From Lentisphaerota bacterium (GTDB taxonomy: Bacteria > Verrucomicrobiota > Lentisphaeria > Victivallales > Victivallaceae): 64,000 nt of DNA. The stretch spans positions 62,001-126,000 of the forward strand of contig SUVS01000001.1 in assembly GCA_015061885.1 (NCBI GenBank), written 5' to 3'. This document shows, piece after piece, positions 1-8,505 of this stretch. Numbering within the stretch: the first letter of the stretch is position 1; each line of letters opens with the position of its first letter. Made by a program: the position numbers and the translations under genes. Below the pieces are notes generated by a model. It was not told where the DNA came from, searched no databases, and saw nothing but the letters and a program-made list of their open reading frames with translations.

Positions 1-275
1 TGCCATTTGAATTTGCTTTGCGGCGACTGCAGATTGCGGAATGCTCCGGGAAATGTACTGCGTCCGGCTCTGCCGACTGCCAATTCCATAAGCATTACAG
101 GAAATCCGAGTATTGCCAGAAAAAGCAAATAAAGCAGAACAAAAAATCCGCCGCCGTATTCACCGGCTATATAGGAAAAACGCCATACATTACCCAATCC
201 GATAGCACAACCGGCACTCATTAAAATAAATCCTGCTCTTGAGGCGAACTGTTCGCGGGCGGATGGCTGCTGCAT
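1..275 (-). CDS. Neurotransmitter:sodium symporter (NSS/SNF) family transporter, N-terminal part
   Basis: Only the first 91 codons lie in the window and the rest runs off the left edge. The protein starts MQQPSAREQFASRAGF and continues with GCAIGLGNVWRF, the hallmark of transmembrane helix 1 of bacterial Na+-coupled amino acid transporters of the LeuT/TnaT type. The usual WRFPY is WRFSY here. A second hydrophobic helix (residues about 44-60) ends in MELAVGRAGR, also typical of the family. The ATG is preceded by AGGAG at good spacing. It lies 30 bp downstream of the acyl-CoA ligase on the same strand, so it is probably the third gene of that operon. Substrate unknown; an amino acid is likely. 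Confidence 0.85.
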   Translation of the reverse strand, partial: MQQPSAREQFASRAGFILMSAGCAIGLGNVWRFSYIAGEYGGGFFVLLYLLFLAILGFPVMLMELAVGRAGRSTFPGAFRNLQSPQSKFKW

Positions 276-305
276 TTTTCAACTCCTGCTGTGGTTGGTG
301 AAAGT

Positions 306-1943
306 TCAGTTTATTTCGTTCTGCTGTGCCACCAGAAGCGATGCACCGTATTTTTTACGCAAAACGGGTTTTTCGATCTTACCGGTCGGATTACGCGGCA
401 CTTCCGCAAAAATGATTTTGCGGGGACGCTGATAACGCGGCATATCCAGACAGAAGTTGTTGACTTCTTCTTCGGTCAGAGTCATGTCGGGTTTGACCTC
501 GATGATTGCCGCCGCAATTTCGCCCAGACGCGGTTCGGGCAAACCGATTACAGCCACATCTTTTATGGCGTTGTGCCGCCGCAGGAAATCTTCGATCTGC
601 ACCGGGTAAAGGTTTTCTCCGCCGGTGATGATAACATCTTTTTTACGGTCAACCAGATAGATGAAGCCTTCTTCATCTTCTTTTGCCATGTCGCCGGTAA
701 AAAGCCAGCCGTCGTCTGAAAGCACTTCGCGGGTGGCTTTTTCGTCTTTGTAATAACGCAGCATTACACCGTCGCCTTTTACTGCAAGTTCGCCGACTTC
801 TCCGCGGGGAACCGGTTGGCGGTTGGTATCTACGATCATGGTCTGCCAGTTGTAACCGGCTTTGCCGATAGCACCTACATGGTCGATATTTTCCATACCC
901 AGATGCACGGCACCGGGGCCGATGGATTCACTCAAACCATAGTTGGTATCATAAGCGTGATGCGGGAAAACACTCTTCCAGCGTTTGATAAGGCTCGGCG
1001 GTACCGGTTGAGCCCCGATGTGCATAAGCCGCCACTGGTCAAGCTGATAATCACTCAATTTGATTTCGCCGCGTTCAATGGCGTCAAGAATATCCTGTGC
1101 CCACGGCACCAGCAGCCAGACCACGGTACATTTTTCTTCGGATACCGCACGGATGATCCATTCCGGCTGGATACCTTTGAGCAGCACTGCTTTGCCGCCA
1201 ACTAAAAAACTGCCGAACCAGTGCATTTTTGCCCCGGTGTGATACAACGGCGGTATGCAGAGAAAGTTGTCATCTCTGGTTTGTTTATGATGTTGCTGTT
1301 CTACAATACAGGCGTGCATCAAACTGCGGTGATTGTGAACGATCGCTTTGGGAAAACCGGTAGTTCCGCTGGAAAAATATATCGCCGCTTCGTCGTCTTC
1401 ATTTATATGGATTGCCGGAGCTTTGTTTGAACAGTAACCCGCCAGCGAATACGGTTCGGCAAAGCTCGGACAGTCTTCGCCGATGTAAAGCAGAGTTTTG
1501 ACCCGCGGAATACGGTCGCAAATAGCTTCAACCCGACCGGTGAAAGCCGGCCCGAATACCAGACAGTCCACATCCGCGAGTTCCAGACAATATTTGATTT
1601 CATCAGATGAATAACGGAAATTCAGCGGTACAGCCATTGCACCGCTTTTGAGAATACCAAAGTAAATAGGCAGCCATTCAAGGCAGTTCATCAGCAATAT
1701 GGCAACTTTTTTGCCTTTGCCGATGTTGCGGGATAAAAGAAAGTTTGCCATGGAATTGGCTTTTTGCTCAAACTCATTCCAGGTCATTTCACTGCGGAAC
1801 GATGCGGCATTGTTGGATTCTATCAGAGAGTATTCCCGCCAGGTTGTATGGCGTTTTTCCAGTTCCTGCGGATTTATTTCGACTAATGCTACATCGTTGC
1901 CGTAAAGCTGGGCATTACGGGTAAGTATTTCGGTTATTGGCAT
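306..1943 (-). CDS. Acyl-CoA synthetase (AMP-dependent ligase, ANL superfamily)
   Basis: A 545-residue adenylate-forming enzyme that would activate a carboxylic acid with ATP and load it on CoA. Visible motifs are the P-loop SSGTTGFPKA (residues about 191-200), the A5 motif YGLSES, the TGD motif in GWLFTGDMA, the hinge YLVDRKKDVIITGGENLYP and the C-terminal catalytic lysine in NPTGKIEK. Length and motif order are normal for medium/long-chain or aromatic acyl-CoA ligases. The substrate cannot be read from sequence. AAGGAT precedes the ATG. It sits between a GltS-type symporter and an NSS transporter on the same strand, which suggests uptake plus activation of an organic acid, but that link is inference. 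Confidence 0.9.
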   Translation of the reverse strand: MPITEILTRNAQLYGNDVALVEINPQELEKRHTTWREYSLIESNNAASFRSEMTWNEFEQKANSMANFLLSRNIGKGKKVAILLMNCLEWLPIYFGILKSGAMAVPLNFRYSSDEIKYCLELADVDCLVFGPAFTGRVEAICDRIPRVKTLLYIGEDCPSFAEPYSLAGYCSNKAPAIHINEDDEAAIYFSSGTTGFPKAIVHNHRSLMHACIVEQQHHKQTRDDNFLCIPPLYHTGAKMHWFGSFLVGGKAVLLKGIQPEWIIRAVSEEKCTVVWLLVPWAQDILDAIERGEIKLSDYQLDQWRLMHIGAQPVPPSLIKRWKSVFPHHAYDTNYGLSESIGPGAVHLGMENIDHVGAIGKAGYNWQTMIVDTNRQPVPRGEVGELAVKGDGVMLRYYKDEKATREVLSDDGWLFTGDMAKEDEEGFIYLVDRKKDVIITGGENLYPVQIEDFLRRHNAIKDVAVIGLPEPRLGEIAAAIIEVKPDMTLTEEEVNNFCLDMPRYQRPRKIIFAEVPRNPTGKIEKPVLRKKYGASLLVAQQNEIN

Positions 1944-1979
1944 GATCTTTATCCTTAAACAATGTTTGATTGATTATTT

Positions 1980-3332
1980 TCAGCGGTTTTTCCTGATGAT
2001 TATCACAGCTATAATACTCCAGAGTATCAGCATGGCACTGCAGAATATCCACACCGGCAGCCACCCCATGGTAAATACCAGCGGCAATGCCAATGCCGTC
2101 CAGAGGCCTCCGCCCATGAATGGTTCGTGAATAAGCTGTTTATAGCCGAAGCTCGATGCCGCCACGGTCTTGTTTTCCGGGTCAACCGTCCGCAACAGCA
2201 TCAAGCCGGTGGCGGTCACTCCGGTAGCTTGACCGAAGTCGGCAATAGCACGCTCAAACCAGGCTTCTTTGAAGAGCCGGGGAGCTATGAAAATCACACA
2301 TGCAACGCTGAAAACTGCTCCGGCAACAATAAGAATCAGCAGCGGCAGCCAGTTTTTTGCCACTACCGAAATCTGAATCGTTGCCACTGCCGATACCACC
2401 AGATAATCCAGTGCGGCCCCTGAAATACGGCTCATCTGACGATGGTCGATCAGACGGTCGATTTTTACTCTGGAGGCAAATATCTGCAAAATCACCCCGC
2501 CGATCATACACAGCGGAAAGAGCGGAAACCCTTTGAAAATACGAGTTTTGCAATCCGGCAGCAGTGCAACTTCTCCCCACTGGAAAAATTTGAGCATCCC
2601 GAATCCGATAAGAATAGATACCCCCACAAGAGCCAGATGCAATGCCAGCGAGTCGATCGAGTCGCTGAAAACTGTCTGTACCCCGGCAGAAGGCTGTTCG
2701 TCTTTTTTATACACTCCAATGCGTTCGTTGTGATTACGCATGGCAAAAGTACGCACTTCTTTGACAAAACCTTTCTTCAAAGCCCAGTTGACCAGCACCA
2801 TGCCGATAACGATTCCGATGATCATACCGCCGGTGGCAACGGTATAACCCAAAGCCGCACCGTCAGCCCACTTGTAAGCAAGGAAACTTTCGGTCATACC
2901 GCCGACTGTTCCGTGACCGCCCTGAAAGCCGATCTCCAGCAAGTTACCGAAGGCTTCCGGCACGCCGAACAATTTGACCAGCAGTAACCCGGATAATCCC
3001 AGCCCCAGCACATACTGCCCCCATGCCATGATCTGACCAAGACAGAGCTGTGGCAGTGCGATCTTGAATATTTCTTTGAATTTGGGCGTGGTCACGCCGA
3101 GAAAAAGCGTGGCAAAAATAACATTGATAAGAAATCCCGGCAGTTTTTTAGTGTTATTGATCCACTCTGCGGGGATATATTCATGAAAAACAGATATGAT
3201 AAACAACCCCAGCAAACCTCCGATGACTGAACTGGGCAGATAGAGCCGCTGGAAAATACTCAAACTTGTACGCAGAATTTTGCCCAGAACAAGCAAAACG
3301 GATAATCCGCAAAAAATGATAACTGCCAACAT
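1980..3332 (-). CDS. Sodium/glutamate symporter (GltS/ESS-like)
   Basis: A multi-pass inner-membrane protein of 450 residues resembling the ESS family (GltS), which imports glutamate with Na+. Two reentrant-loop-like motifs are visible: GFQGGHGTVGG (residues about 136-146) and, in the second half, GQATGVTATGLMLLR, matching the inverted-repeat layout of GltS. The frame extends further upstream, but I place the start at the ATG at 3332. It begins the hydrophobic MLAVIIFCGLSV, has GAAAGG upstream at good spacing, and lies just after a promoter (3374-3402). It leads the acyl-CoA ligase (36-bp gap) and the NSS transporter. The C-terminal tail ends in Lys/Arg after the last helix. Confidence 0.85.
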   Translation of the reverse strand: MLAVIIFCGLSVLLVLGKILRTSLSIFQRLYLPSSVIGGLLGLFIISVFHEYIPAEWINNTKKLPGFLINVIFATLFLGVTTPKFKEIFKIALPQLCLGQIMAWGQYVLGLGLSGLLLVKLFGVPEAFGNLLEIGFQGGHGTVGGMTESFLAYKWADGAALGYTVATGGMIIGIVIGMVLVNWALKKGFVKEVRTFAMRNHNERIGVYKKDEQPSAGVQTVFSDSIDSLALHLALVGVSILIGFGMLKFFQWGEVALLPDCKTRIFKGFPLFPLCMIGGVILQIFASRVKIDRLIDHRQMSRISGAALDYLVVSAVATIQISVVAKNWLPLLILIVAGAVFSVACVIFIAPRLFKEAWFERAIADFGQATGVTATGLMLLRTVDPENKTVAASSFGYKQLIHEPFMGGGLWTALALPLVFTMGWLPVWIFCSAMLILWSIIAVIIIRKNR

Positions 3333-3373
3333 AATCAAAAACCTTTCAAAAAATAAAAAAACAATATCCTTAT

Positions 3374-3402
3374 AATATACAGCAGTAAAGTGATTATTGC
3401 AA
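3374..3402 (-). promoter_or_regulatory. Promoter of the gltS-like operon
   Basis: Reading the minus strand, TTGCAA (3402-3397) and TATATT (3379-3374) are separated by 17 bp, with TATATTAT continuing past the -10. It lies about 40 bp upstream of the chosen gltS-like start and supports that start over the longer frame. Confidence 0.65.
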
Positions 3403-3510
3403 TTAAGTAGAGCTTTTTTATCGTGACTGAAGATAAGAGATGCAACCCGGTGAAGTCCAGCCTTGTCTTTGAGCTGCATACTTTTGTCTGGCACATCATA
3501 CGGGGCAAAT

Positions 3511-3538
3511 TTGCTTTTTTTTTCAAGTGGGATATATT
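3511..3538 (+). promoter_or_regulatory. Promoter of the secreted protein gene at 3625
   Basis: TTGCTT (3511-3516), a 16-bp spacer and TATATT (3533-3538) stand about 87 bp upstream of the GTG start. It has the same -10 form as other promoters in the window. The 291-bp divergent region 3333-3624 holds this and the opposing gltS-like promoter; nothing else is evident there. Confidence 0.5.
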
Positions 3539-3624
3539 ATTAGAAGCAACTGCCCAAAGTACAGTCTTGTCTTGCGGTGGCTTGCATCTTATGGAAATGT
3601 TTGTTTTGTTACGAGGAGGTACTT

Positions 3625-4887
3625 GTGAAAATAGTTCATGGTTTTATTGCTTCGTTATTGTTTGCTGCCGCCTGGAGCGGGAGTGGGGTCGAATTCCGGA
3701 ATATAACAGTCGGTAAAGGTGATAAAACAGTTGAGGCCGGTATTGTGGCTGGTAATATGTATTCGGAAGTTGCATTGCTTAATCCTTCCGTACACCGGGC
3801 AATGATCAAACATGAAGAATTCGGTTTGTATATGCCTTCCAAGGATAGTGACAACCGCAGTACTTACGACGAAGAAAAAGCAAAAATCAGAATGTTTTTC
3901 AAGCCCGGTTTGCGTACATGGTCCGCAAAAGGCCGCCGCTCCTATCTGGTTGGCGAAGACAGATGGTCAGTTGAAAAAAGCGGCGATGTGGTAAAATATT
4001 TCCGGAATTGGAAGCGTAACAATAATAAAATAGCTTCAGAAGTAAGAATATGCATGGATGAAAAAAAGGCTGAATTTATTGTTGAAGGTATTTTTACCAA
4101 TAAAGGCCGTTCTGATTGTGCTGTGGAGTTTTCGCCCCAGTTTACATTTTTACGGGAGGCTGATCCGGTTTTGCTGATTCCCCGTAAATACAGCGATTAC
4201 ATAAACGGGAATCAGAAATACTTTGCTTATGGCGAAAAAGTTGTTCTCAATAATACCAAAGGCAGAAACTATTTCTGGCGGAAAGCGGCTAAAAACGATA
4301 CAAGCGGGTTTGTTGATTATGTAGCACGCGAACGGATACCTTTTACCAATCCCAATATTGATAGGGTCAATATGCTGGGTTTTGTGCAGTTGCCGGGAAA
4401 AACCAATCTGATTTGGGATATTAAAAATGCTGCTGATGCTGAAAGTTTGCAGTATGTTGAGTTCGGGTGGGAAAACAATACCGGAGATGCTGTTTTTGCC
4501 TGGAATATTTATCTGAAACGCAACGAAACTAAAAAAGTAAGATTCCGCGTGATTACCGTAAAAGGTCTTTCCCGTTTTGATGCTGTAAGTGAGGATATGG
4601 TTGTGGGCTATGGCATAGAGGGCAAGGATAAATTGAGAATAGAAATGGCTCCGTTAAGTCCGTTGGGTATTTCACAGCTTTATGGTGAAATAGTGAACGC
4701 ACACAACAAACATGTGCTTATAAAGCAGAGCAGCGAACTTGCGGAAATGCAACCGTTTACTCCCGGTAGAATGGAGTGGCGTTCAACCGCAGTTTTTGAA
4801 CGCTCTGCTTCGTATCCGATCAATATGACACTGCATTCAAAGGAGGGCAAACTCCTGCTGAAATCAGATGGCGTGATTGCTCCGTAA
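3625..4887 (+). CDS. Secreted protein of unknown function
   Basis: A 420-residue protein I do not recognise with confidence. The start is GTG at 3625, directly behind a strong GAGGAGG ribosome binding site. This gives a classic signal peptide (MKIVHGFIASLLFAAAWSGSG), whereas the longer ATG frame does not. The mature part is rich in aromatic and charged residues and in beta-strand-like stretches such as VEFGWENNTG, with no membrane segment after the signal. It could be a sugar-binding or mutarotase-like beta-sandwich protein, but no catalytic motif supports this. It is monocistronic and converges on nfo with a 10-bp gap. Confidence 0.75.
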   Translation: MKIVHGFIASLLFAAAWSGSGVEFRNITVGKGDKTVEAGIVAGNMYSEVALLNPSVHRAMIKHEEFGLYMPSKDSDNRSTYDEEKAKIRMFFKPGLRTWSAKGRRSYLVGEDRWSVEKSGDVVKYFRNWKRNNNKIASEVRICMDEKKAEFIVEGIFTNKGRSDCAVEFSPQFTFLREADPVLLIPRKYSDYINGNQKYFAYGEKVVLNNTKGRNYFWRKAAKNDTSGFVDYVARERIPFTNPNIDRVNMLGFVQLPGKTNLIWDIKNAADAESLQYVEFGWENNTGDAVFAWNIYLKRNETKKVRFRVITVKGLSRFDAVSEDMVVGYGIEGKDKLRIEMAPLSPLGISQLYGEIVNAHNKHVLIKQSSELAEMQPFTPGRMEWRSTAVFERSASYPINMTLHSKEGKLLLKSDGVIAP

Positions 4888-4897
4888 ACAAAGTTTT

Positions 4898-5746
4898 TCA
4901 ATTTTGTTTTGCGGCGGTTTTCAGGTGCTTGATTTCATCTGCCCATAATTCCGGCACTGGAGTTTCCAGTATTATAGGTATGTCGTCCAGAGCCGGATCT
5001 GCGGCAATGCGTTCAAAAGTTTCCCAGCCGAGTGTTCCTTTGCCCAGACTGTCGTGCCGGTCGAGTTTACTGCCCAGCGGAGCTTTGGCATCGTTCAGGT
5101 GGATGCCCCCAAGACGGTCGAAGCCGATCAGCGAATCAAAACGCCGCCAGAAATCGTAATAGTTTTCCGGCGTCTTCAAATCATAACCGGCAGCATAGCT
5201 GTGACAGGTATCTATACAGACTTTGACCCGGTCATCGGCGGCGGTAAATTCGATTATTCTTGCGATTTGTTCCAGGGTAAAACCCATATTGCTGCCCTGT
5301 CCGGCGGTGTTTTCGATTACCGCAAAGACACCGTCGGTTCCGGCAAGAGCAGTTTTTATGCCATCGGCGATCCGACGCATACACTCGTCTTCGCTGATAA
5401 GTTTGAGATGACTGCCGGGGTGAAAGTTCAAGCGGTGCAAGCCTAAATCCTGACAGCGTTTCATTTCTTCGGTAAACGCCGCATGAGCAGCTTTGGCTTT
5501 GCCGGGATCGGGCTGACCGAGATTGATAAGGTAACTGTCATGCGGCAGGATCATATCAAGTCTGAAATTACGGGCTTGACAGTTTGCTTTGAATTGAGCA
5601 ATATCTTCCTCTTTCTGCGGCGGGGCACTCCACTGCCGTTGGTTTTTAGTGAACAATGCAAAGGTATCCGCTCCGATAGCGGCTGCGTTCAAGGGGGCGT
5701 TGAAAACACCTCCGGCGGCACTTACATGGGCTCCGAAATATTTCAT
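4898..5746 (-). CDS. nfo: Endonuclease IV (AP endonuclease)
   Basis: A 282-residue TIM-barrel enzyme of base excision repair that cuts DNA 5' to abasic sites using three zinc ions. Family motifs appear in order: GAHVSAAGG at the N terminus, NFHPGSHL, VIENTAGQG, CIDTCHSYAAGYDL, GGIHLNDAK followed by DRHDSLGKG, and the C-terminal ILETPVP. These contain the His/Asp/Glu metal ligands. Length is normal. It is divergent from the XPB-like helicase gene with a 123-bp gap in which a minus-strand TATATT lies near 5776-5781. Confidence 0.95.
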   Translation of the reverse strand: MKYFGAHVSAAGGVFNAPLNAAAIGADTFALFTKNQRQWSAPPQKEEDIAQFKANCQARNFRLDMILPHDSYLINLGQPDPGKAKAAHAAFTEEMKRCQDLGLHRLNFHPGSHLKLISEDECMRRIADGIKTALAGTDGVFAVIENTAGQGSNMGFTLEQIARIIEFTAADDRVKVCIDTCHSYAAGYDLKTPENYYDFWRRFDSLIGFDRLGGIHLNDAKAPLGSKLDRHDSLGKGTLGWETFERIAADPALDDIPIILETPVPELWADEIKHLKTAAKQN

Positions 5747-5869
5747 AAAGCAGTAAAAACTCCATTTTTTATCTTAATATAACTGGCAATTTTATATTTG
5801 CCGATGTAACTTACTATAATCTTTATCCTTAAAAAAGCAAATCAATAAACAGCAAGGCGGCGATAAATC

Positions 5870-7273
5870 ATGATCCGGACAGTTTTTGACAACGGCACAC
5901 TGGTCTGGACGGGCGATGAAACAGCTTCGCTGGTTGCCGCCGCTCCTGATTTCTTTAAATTTGACAACCGGATCAATGCTTTTCGTTCCCGTGCTTGCGA
6001 TTATGCATCTATTTTGCAGAAAGTCCGCAGTTTGCAGTTGCCGTTTACCGATGAAGCATGTGCGTTTGAACCGATCCGTAATCTGGCTTTGCAGGAAACT
6101 CTGATTCCCCGTCCGCATCAGCAGACAGCTTTTGATGCGTGGCGTAAAAACGGCTATCGCGGGGTTGCGGCGTTGCCTACCGGCAGCGGCAAAACTATTC
6201 TGGCGGTGATGGCGATCGCCCGCCTGAAACGGCCGGCTCTGGTACTGGTGCCCACTATTGACTTACTGGCTCAATGGACAAATGTTTTAAAGCGTTTTTT
6301 CAATGTTCCGATCGGTATGTGGGGCGGCGGCAGCAGCGAAACACATGATATAACGGTTGCCACTTATAATTCGGCGGTGCTGAAAATGGAGTTTTACGGT
6401 AACCGGTTTGCTTTTCTTATTGCCGACGAGTGTCATCATCTGCCGGGGCCTGCCAATCAGCTGGCGGCTCAATGGTCGATCGCACCGTACCGGCTGGGTT
6501 TGAGTGCCACGCCGGAGAGCGATCCCGGCCGCGATGAAATAATGAAAGACCTGATGGGGGAGGTCTGCTGCCGGATACAGATCGACGAATTATCAGAAGG
6601 CATACTTTCGGATTATGATGTGGAAACGGTTGAATTATCGCTTAACAGGGAAGAACAGGCGGAATATTTGTTCAACCGCAAAATATATATTGATTTTCTG
6701 CATAAGCACCGTCTGGTGATGACTTCGGTGCGTTCCTGGCGGAATTTTATTATGGAAGTAGCCCGCAACGGGCAAGCCGGACGCAAAGCGTTTGAAGCCT
6801 ATCTCAAACAGAAAAGCATCGCCCGCGGCGGCGAAGAAAAATTCAAAATGGTCTGGGCTCTTCTCATGCGTCACGCGGGAGAACGGATCATTATTTTTAC
6901 TGCTGAGAATGCCGCGGCTTATGAGCTGGGCAGACGCTATTATCTGCCGGTACTTACGCACCACACCAAAAGTGCTGAACGCCGCTGTATGCTGGAAAAT
7001 TTCCGAACCGGCGATTGTCCGGTGCTGGTTTCCAGCAAAGTTCTCAACGAAGGAGTCGATGTGCCGGAAGCCAATATCGGCATAATCGTTTCCGGCGGAG
7101 CAAGTGTGCGGGAGCATGTTCAGCGGCTCGGCCGCATACTGCGTGCCAAACCGGGTAAAAAAGCAATTCTCTATGAACTGGTCAATTCTTCTACCAGCGA
7201 ATTGAATATACTCAACCGCCGCCGCGAACACCGGGCGTATTCCAGTAAAGTACCCGGAGGCGGTATATGCTGA
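5870..7273 (+). CDS. XPB/Rad25-type superfamily 2 DNA helicase
   Basis: A 467-residue SF2 helicase. After an N-terminal region of about 80 residues come the Q-like motif LIPRPHQQTAF, Walker A LPTGSGKT (about 102-109), DECHH (about 186-190) as motif II, and GLSATPESD as motif III. The C-terminal RecA domain carries VLVSSKVLNEGVDVPEANIG and QRLGRILRAK (motif VI). The compact architecture and the gene that follows fit archaeal-type XPB rather than RecG, UvrB or RecQ. Its stop overlaps the start of the Bax1/DUF790 gene by 7 bp, so the two products are probably made together. A TATAAT lies at 5815-5820. Role inferred: DNA repair or processing of bubbles and flaps. Confidence 0.85.
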   Translation: MIRTVFDNGTLVWTGDETASLVAAAPDFFKFDNRINAFRSRACDYASILQKVRSLQLPFTDEACAFEPIRNLALQETLIPRPHQQTAFDAWRKNGYRGVAALPTGSGKTILAVMAIARLKRPALVLVPTIDLLAQWTNVLKRFFNVPIGMWGGGSSETHDITVATYNSAVLKMEFYGNRFAFLIADECHHLPGPANQLAAQWSIAPYRLGLSATPESDPGRDEIMKDLMGEVCCRIQIDELSEGILSDYDVETVELSLNREEQAEYLFNRKIYIDFLHKHRLVMTSVRSWRNFIMEVARNGQAGRKAFEAYLKQKSIARGGEEKFKMVWALLMRHAGERIIIFTAENAAAYELGRRYYLPVLTHHTKSAERRCMLENFRTGDCPVLVSSKVLNEGVDVPEANIGIIVSGGASVREHVQRLGRILRAKPGKKAILYELVNSSTSELNILNRRREHRAYSSKVPGGGIC

Positions 7274-8499
7274 ACCGTGAACATCTGCAATACAGCCGCA
7301 ATTCAGGCAGAATAAGTGTGCGTTTCCTGAAAAACACTCCGGCAGACAAGATCATAGCCGGGGCTTTGCTGGATATTTATCAGGAGGCGGCGGCAAAACA
7401 GCTCTCCCGGTCGGAACTGGAAGAAAATCTGGAACCTTTTCTGAAAGCCGCTTTGAATGGAAAAGCCGCTGCCGGCATGAACAAAGTAATACTCGATCAT
7501 TGTACTTTTACCGGGCAGGGCGTTGAGTACGAACCGGCTGCCATGCGGGAAAAGTTGTTCAAATGTGCCGCTAAAGTATTGTTGAACGGTGTTGAAAGTT
7601 TGGAGCTTTACCGACGGAAAGTACAGCAGAGCATGACAGATGAAGGTTTTTTTGCCCGCGATATTTACGGCGATCTGCCGGAATTTGACCGTTTGACCGC
7701 CGCTCCGGCATGGAATGTGGCTGAACTTTGCAATATATACAATGTAAATCTGGTGCAGGGGCTGCTGTTATACGCTGAAAGTCTGGAGCTTTTTCTGGCT
7801 GATCCCGACCCTATGACCTTGCGTAAATTCATGCGGCGGCTGAAATTTTTCCGTTTGCTGGCTGAAATCGAAAAAGTTTCCACGCACGAAGTAAAGCTGG
7901 TGGTCAGCGGCCCTGCTGTGCTTTTTGGCGAAAACCGCAAATACGGCTTGCAGCTGGCGGCGTTCTTTCAGGTAATACTTTTGATGCAGGAGTGGAAAAT
8001 GCGTGCCAGACTGCGTTTGCGGAATAATGACAATGTGGAAATACTCAACCTTTCCAGTAAAAATTGTGATCTGAAAAGTTCCGCCCGCCGCTGGGCAGCC
8101 TGTGTGCCGGAAGAAGTCGCACTTTTTATCCGGCACTTCCGTACTCATGCCGAACACTGGCAGGAGGCTCCGGCGGCGGATTTGCCCCGGATAGCCGGCA
8201 AAGGGGTGATTTTTCCGGATTTTTCATTTTGTCGGAGCAATGATCCGTCAAAAACTGTGCATGTGGAGCTTTTTCACCGCTATTACAGTACCACGCTCGA
8301 AGAACGGTTGACTTTTCTGCAAAACAATCCCGCATACCCGTTAGCAGTCGGCATAGACCGTTTTCTGCTGGGAAAGGGCGGAGAAAAGGCGTTTCTTGAG
8401 CGGTACAATACCATAAAAGATCATATTTTCCTTTACAGCAATTACCCCGGAGTGGAAAAAGTCTGCCGCACTCTCGATAAGATCGCGGCAGTTCTGTAA
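7267..8499 (+). CDS. Bax1-like nuclease (DUF790 family), partner of XPB
   Basis: A 410-residue protein matching the DUF790/Bax1 layout. It has a short N-terminal region (LQYSRNSGRISVRFL), then DIYGDLPEFDRL (about 132-143), the helical YNVNLVQGLLLYA (about 158-170), and a C-terminal PD-(D/E)xK-like domain with FPDFSF (about 316-321), HVELFHRYY (Glu about 334) and AVGIDRFL (about 360-367). In archaea Bax1 binds XPB and acts as the structure-specific nuclease of an unwinding-and-cutting complex. Overlap with the XPB gene supports that pairing here. No lysine follows the Glu in the expected xK position, as is usual for this family. It converges on the methyltransferase gene with a 6-bp gap. Confidence 0.8.
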   Translation: MLNREHLQYSRNSGRISVRFLKNTPADKIIAGALLDIYQEAAAKQLSRSELEENLEPFLKAALNGKAAAGMNKVILDHCTFTGQGVEYEPAAMREKLFKCAAKVLLNGVESLELYRRKVQQSMTDEGFFARDIYGDLPEFDRLTAAPAWNVAELCNIYNVNLVQGLLLYAESLELFLADPDPMTLRKFMRRLKFFRLLAEIEKVSTHEVKLVVSGPAVLFGENRKYGLQLAAFFQVILLMQEWKMRARLRLRNNDNVEILNLSSKNCDLKSSARRWAACVPEEVALFIRHFRTHAEHWQEAPAADLPRIAGKGVIFPDFSFCRSNDPSKTVHVELFHRYYSTTLEERLTFLQNNPAYPLAVGIDRFLLGKGGEKAFLERYNTIKDHIFLYSNYPGVEKVCRTLDKIAAVL

Positions 8500-8505
8500 A
8501 GTATT

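Noticed and set aside
3577-4887. ATG start at 3577 for the secreted protein
   Set aside because: The GTG at 3625 has a perfect ribosome binding site and yields a proper signal peptide; the longer N terminus does not.
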